Positions 60,148 to 64,000 of a stretch of DNA of 64,000 nucleotides are shown here, piece by piece. Source of the DNA: Aculops lycopersici (taxonomy: Eukaryota; Arthropoda; Arachnida; Trombidiformes; Eriophyidae); contig WNKI01000002.1 in assembly GCA_015350385.1 (NCBI GenBank), positions 4,458,057 to 4,522,056 of the forward strand. The letters are read 5' to 3'. A program made the translations under genes and the position numbers. How positions within the stretch are numbered: position 1 is the first letter of the stretch; every line of letters starts with the position of its first letter. The notes below the pieces were generated by a model that worked only from the letters and a program-made list of their open reading frames with translations, ran no database searches and was not told the DNA's origin.

Positions 60148-63100
60148 TTTGCAAAAGTATCAATCATTGCTCTTGCTACTTTTGTTTCGTTTGCTTCTTT
60201 TTCTCTTTGCCCTCTCTCTCTCTCTCTCTCTTTCACTAAGCTGACTCATCCTACTAGATTCGTTCTGTAATCTATTAGGTTCGCGGCTCCAAGGATAAAA
60301 ATAATCATCCAGATGAACTACTAATCACGTCGAGGAGAATCACTAACAAGCAACATTATAAGCCGAGTGGCATGTCAGATGGGTGAAGGCTGTTAATCGA
60401 CAGTCACTTTTCATTGGGCCTTTAGTTTGTTTTGCAACCACCTGACTCAGGTCACTGACTGACTGCCTGCCCACTACAAGAGTTATTTCAATGATGCACT
60501 AAACCTCCTTCTCCATGAGTTAAATGAACTGACACATAACCTGCTAAACGTTTTCTAATTGATTAGTCTGTCTCGATTATTTCTCTTTTGGGGTCACGAA
60601 GGCGTCGCTGTGGCTACCCGTTAGAAGTGAGTTAGACTCGAGACGTTAGGTGGCGTTGGTCGGATATAACCACAACCATCAGCACCTAGCGCCATGTGAT
60701 ACTGGTGTGCATACATACAAATACATCAGTATATCGCTCCCGTTTTGCCGCTCGCTGTGCCCTAGAAAATTGGCAATCACGAAGCTAGGGTCCATCTGTC
60801 TGTCTCTCTCTCTCTCTCTCTTTCCCTTACTTTCGAAGCGAATCAAGAGACGAGCGGTAGTTTTGCAAGATTTGTTTACCCTCAACCTCTTGTTGTTGTT
60901 GTTCAACTCAAGCTTTCGTTTGATGATATTAGTCCGCCTCCATAGATGCTACTGCATCGCGGTAGTTGTTGTCTATCTCTTTCACTTTCTTTGTGCGTGT
61001 TATACCACAACTAGTGATGGTGGTGTTTGGTTGAGTCGAAGCACATGAGCCAAAGCTGTGGCCACCAATGAGTTAGTTAAAGCAGGGGGTCATTAGACTG
61101 CAAGCGTGTAATTGAGAGCCAGGGGGTCTGGCTTCAATCTCGCGATGAAAACCACCACCGCCAACGTTACCAACAACAACAGCAAAGCAACTAAGTCTAA
61201 AGGCAAGCAGTTGCTAGTTGCGATAAGATGCACACAGACCATTGAGGGAGTCCTAATTCTGTCCGTCAATCATATAAACTAAACTATACTAAACTTACAA
61301 GTCGCATCAAAAGTCCGCTCGCAATGCCGGAAGTGACAAACGCTCCTCCGCTCAATGGATGTCCTCGTCTCACTCGCTCGAGTTCTACTCTTTGATGCCC
61401 CGTGTTGCATGTCTCTCGATCTGGGCGACAAAACCCGCAATGCCGACAGTCACTGTGGCGCCACTGTGCGTTGGTTTTAGCTTCCAAAGCTTCCAATATG
61501 TCAGATTGAATTTATATCTCCATGCGCGGAATTCAAACACGAGAAGGACAGATGTACACAAGAGCATATTCAGTCGGGAAGTTAGAGTTGCTATCGTCGT
61601 CGCCGTTGTCGTAGTTATTTCTGTGGCTAAAAATGAAGTTTCACCATGGAGATGCCGTATTTTCCAGTCCAACTTTGCGGTTTAGTGATGCAGAGCTTTC
61701 CAGTTAGCCAAAATGGACATCCACCGTTATTGCCACCGATGCCCTGCGAAACAAAGCGGCCGGCATGACAACAGTCAAATCAACAACAACAACAATAACA
61801 GCAGCAACGACGACGACGACAATAGAACCACAAGTTTTACTTCAACTTATATCATGACTATTGAGTTGAAATTTCCCTTGAACTTTGCCCCCTTCCTCCT
61901 CTTAGCTAGATTTGCACCCGTTTGTCGATATTTTCAACAGAAATCCGGTGCCGCAAAGATCTCGACCTTTGCTCAATCCTTCGAGAAAGTGCCTTCAAAT
62001 TGCCAAGATCTTTGCTGGCCCCTACGTCACTACTAGTAGTTCCTTAGCTGCAGGTAGGTATCTGGTTGGGTAGATGGCAAGCTAGGTAGAGTGCCGAAGG
62101 GCCAGTGACGTTAAATGATCTACCGGAAATCAATTTTGCCCCTTGTGGATCTCTAGTAAGAGAAGCATTGTTTGTTGGCCCATAAAGGTAGGCGCCATTA
62201 CTTGGAACGAGCGATCGAGAGAAGTGATCTCTGTCTCAGGTAAATTCTCACTACTTCACTTACCAGGATCTCTGCTAGTGCTGCCGAATATCGGAATCAC
62301 GCGAGAGGCATGACAAGCATTGTTAGAGCAACCACCTTGCGGAAGCCACGAGAGTCCATTGTATCTGCAAGCAGCAATCTCACCCTCGGATCGTCCATCG
62401 GTTAGCGTCTTGGCTTTTCTTGGACCACCGCTATTGCTACCATTGAAGCCTTGAAAATTTTGCTGACGGAAAAACCGGAAAGCGGAAGCTGCTATATGTT
62501 GCAGAGGAACTAGAGGTTTGGCATGTTTGCCGAGACTCCCGAAAGTCTAGAGAGGCTACGAGTCAATGTTGAAGATTGCGCGATGCTCGAGATGAGCATC
62601 GAGCACACTAGAAAGTAAACAAGAGCGAGGGAGAGGAAACTCGGAGGTCGTGGCATTGAAAGAAACTCGATCCTCGAGGTTGGCGCCTAGTTTCTCGTCG
62701 AATTTAGCGCTGTCTAACCAGCGATGACCTTAACTCCATCGATCGCCATCCGTAGTATGGAGCATATCGATATCACTGCACTGATCCAATCCAATTGTGT
62801 GCCTCACGCGGGCAAAACTCGTGGTTACTGACTGCCCATCAAATAGGCTCAAGCCGGAATTTAGGTCATGCGGCTATGGGTGGCCTTCTACGTGATTTTT
62901 TGGCCCGTTTGTGGCGGTGACGACGACGAGGTTGGTGGTGGCCCAGAAATCTAGATGCAAACACCGGCGCAAATTGCTGCGACCAAACTTGTCGACAGAC
63001 CCAGACCGACTTGCTAAAGTTAGTTTGTTGGCCACGTCGTTTAAAGGGATCAAATCGGCTGAGTTTCCGCGTGGGATTTGATGTCGTTTTGTCCATCTGA

Positions 63101-64000
63101 GAACAAAAAGCATCGATTGATTCTGAGGGATAGAGAGGGAATACTCTGAGCGAACCTAAACAAAACGTTGATTGAATGCACACTTCTCTCCGACTCAGTC
63201 GAGAAGAAAAGCTAGTTAGCTTGCCAATAGAGGTTGGTGAGCTAGCTAGCCAGCTATCGATGCGAAAGTTAATCTCTTGTCTGGATCACACTCTCGATCG
63301 GAACTCGATAGTTGTCTAGTTTTGCAAGTAGAACATCACTGTTAAAGTGCTCTTTCCACTTCCTGTTTGTCCTTGTTGTAATCCTCTTTCTTTATTTAGG
63401 ATTCTTCTAATAGTAGTTTTTAATTCTCAGATACTCAAAATAGTCACACTCAACTTAACAAAATCCAAACGGGTTTTCTGTTGGCCCCTTCTCACGGATT
63501 TGTACATTCTAGACTAATAGCTAGCGGTTATTTAGCGGAAAGCTAGCTGGCCAATGATGTTGACATCTCCGTTTCCGGTGCATAATTGAATCATACTAGT
63601 AAACGAATATATCCGAGTCCATTGGATGCTGACGTAATGCTTAAATTCAAGGCTCGTCCTATTGGCGGCAATGATTTCGATTGAGTTAGTAGGCTGATAG
63701 GCAGAGGTAGTGGCGGTGATAGTAGTGGTGGCAGTAGTAGTAGTAGTCGATATACCAACCGGGAGACCCTCATGTCGATCCCGAACTGACCCGCCCACCA
63801 GTTAATCAGTTGGCCACCACCCACCTGGATGTACATGGGTGGACTAAGTTGCGCAATCGATTTCCGCCTGCATCCGGCCAAGAGAAAGAGCGCTGAGAGA
63901 AGATGGAACTCATGGGAGACAAGGTTTGGCAAAATGAGAGCTGGTTTATTGGAACATCAATACAACTGCGAGATACAGTTGTATTTCTAAGTTGTTGTGT

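Larger units (their letters stand above)
57083..64000. other. Gene-poor region with simple repeats, no supported gene
   Basis: 6.9 kb. Left end: LST2 promoter/leader. Contents: GA run (57719-57756), CT runs (about 59236-59256, 60210-60230, 60804-60822), CAA/GAC runs near 61781-61820, an 11-bp hairpin (60110-60147), a bulged hairpin (61112-61139), an 8-bp hairpin (62581-62601) and a weak candidate minus-strand exon (62264-62546). Texture resembles the Zic introns more than the compact parts, so it may be regulatory sequence or introns of a gene continuing beyond the window. Confidence 0.55.

Noticed and set aside
61284..61496. Minus-strand frame with several cysteines (CRHCGFC) that ends near a GTAAGT
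   Set aside because: Short, its ATG is weak, another minus-strand frame overlaps, and ACTTAC occurs many times by chance in this AT-rich DNA.
63591..63932. 113-codon minus-strand frame at the right edge
   Set aside because: Leu/Pro-rich translation of a GGT/AGT trinucleotide run; no recognised motif.

Overview
This is a eukaryotic, bilaterian and almost certainly arthropod nuclear window. The proteins recognised include kinesin-13, DDX3/Belle, TADA3, SYF2, NIF3L1, LST2/ZFYVE28, RPA2 and a Zic/odd-paired factor whose zinc fingers read like arthropod Opa. Thirteen of the fourteen complete host protein genes sit in one uninterrupted frame. Such strong intron loss is known in eriophyoid mites, so a small mite is my best guess, held only at moderate to low confidence. 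I see no prokaryotic features, CRISPR arrays or rRNA, and no tRNA I can support.

Layout. 0-17.4 kb is compact and gene-rich: a 3' fragment of a Myt1-type kinase (+), an SDR oxidoreductase (-), kinesin-13 (+), an unrecognised single-pass membrane protein (-), an intact Tc1-like DD34E transposon (6973-8629, TA on both sides), an RPUSD2-like pseudouridine synthase (-), a short membrin/GOSR2-like SNARE (+), TADA3 (-) and HMG-CoA synthase (+). 17.4-45.5 kb is dominated by one gene, a Zic homologue of three coding exons (20893-22150, 36865-38206, 44846-45530) with introns of 14.7 and 6.6 kb. Those introns are rich in microsatellites, contain both assembly gaps, and hold one candidate nested small gene (33833-34346). 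45.7-57.1 kb is compact again: zinc-finger/NIF3L1 fusion (-), SYF2 (-), an unrecognised basic protein (+), DDX3/Belle (+), RPA2 (+) and LST2/ZFYVE28 (-). 57.1-64.0 kb has no gene I can support, only simple repeats, a hairpin and one weak candidate exon.

The genes are unrelated housekeeping functions (cell cycle, spindle, RNA modification, ER-Golgi transport, chromatin acetylation, isoprenoid synthesis, splicing, translation, DNA replication, endosomal signalling) and do not form a pathway. The contrast is architectural: tightly packed, intronless housekeeping genes against one developmental regulator spread over about 25 kb. The observations most worth checking are the 101-residue insertion inside Zic finger 1, the stop codon that overlaps the second Zic splice donor, the mirror-image microsatellite blocks in the two Zic introns, the 32-bp perfect palindrome upstream of DDX3, the transposon that landed 33 bp behind a host stop codon and may supply its poly(A) signal, a membrin without its N-terminal domain, and the zinc-finger/NIF3 fusion.
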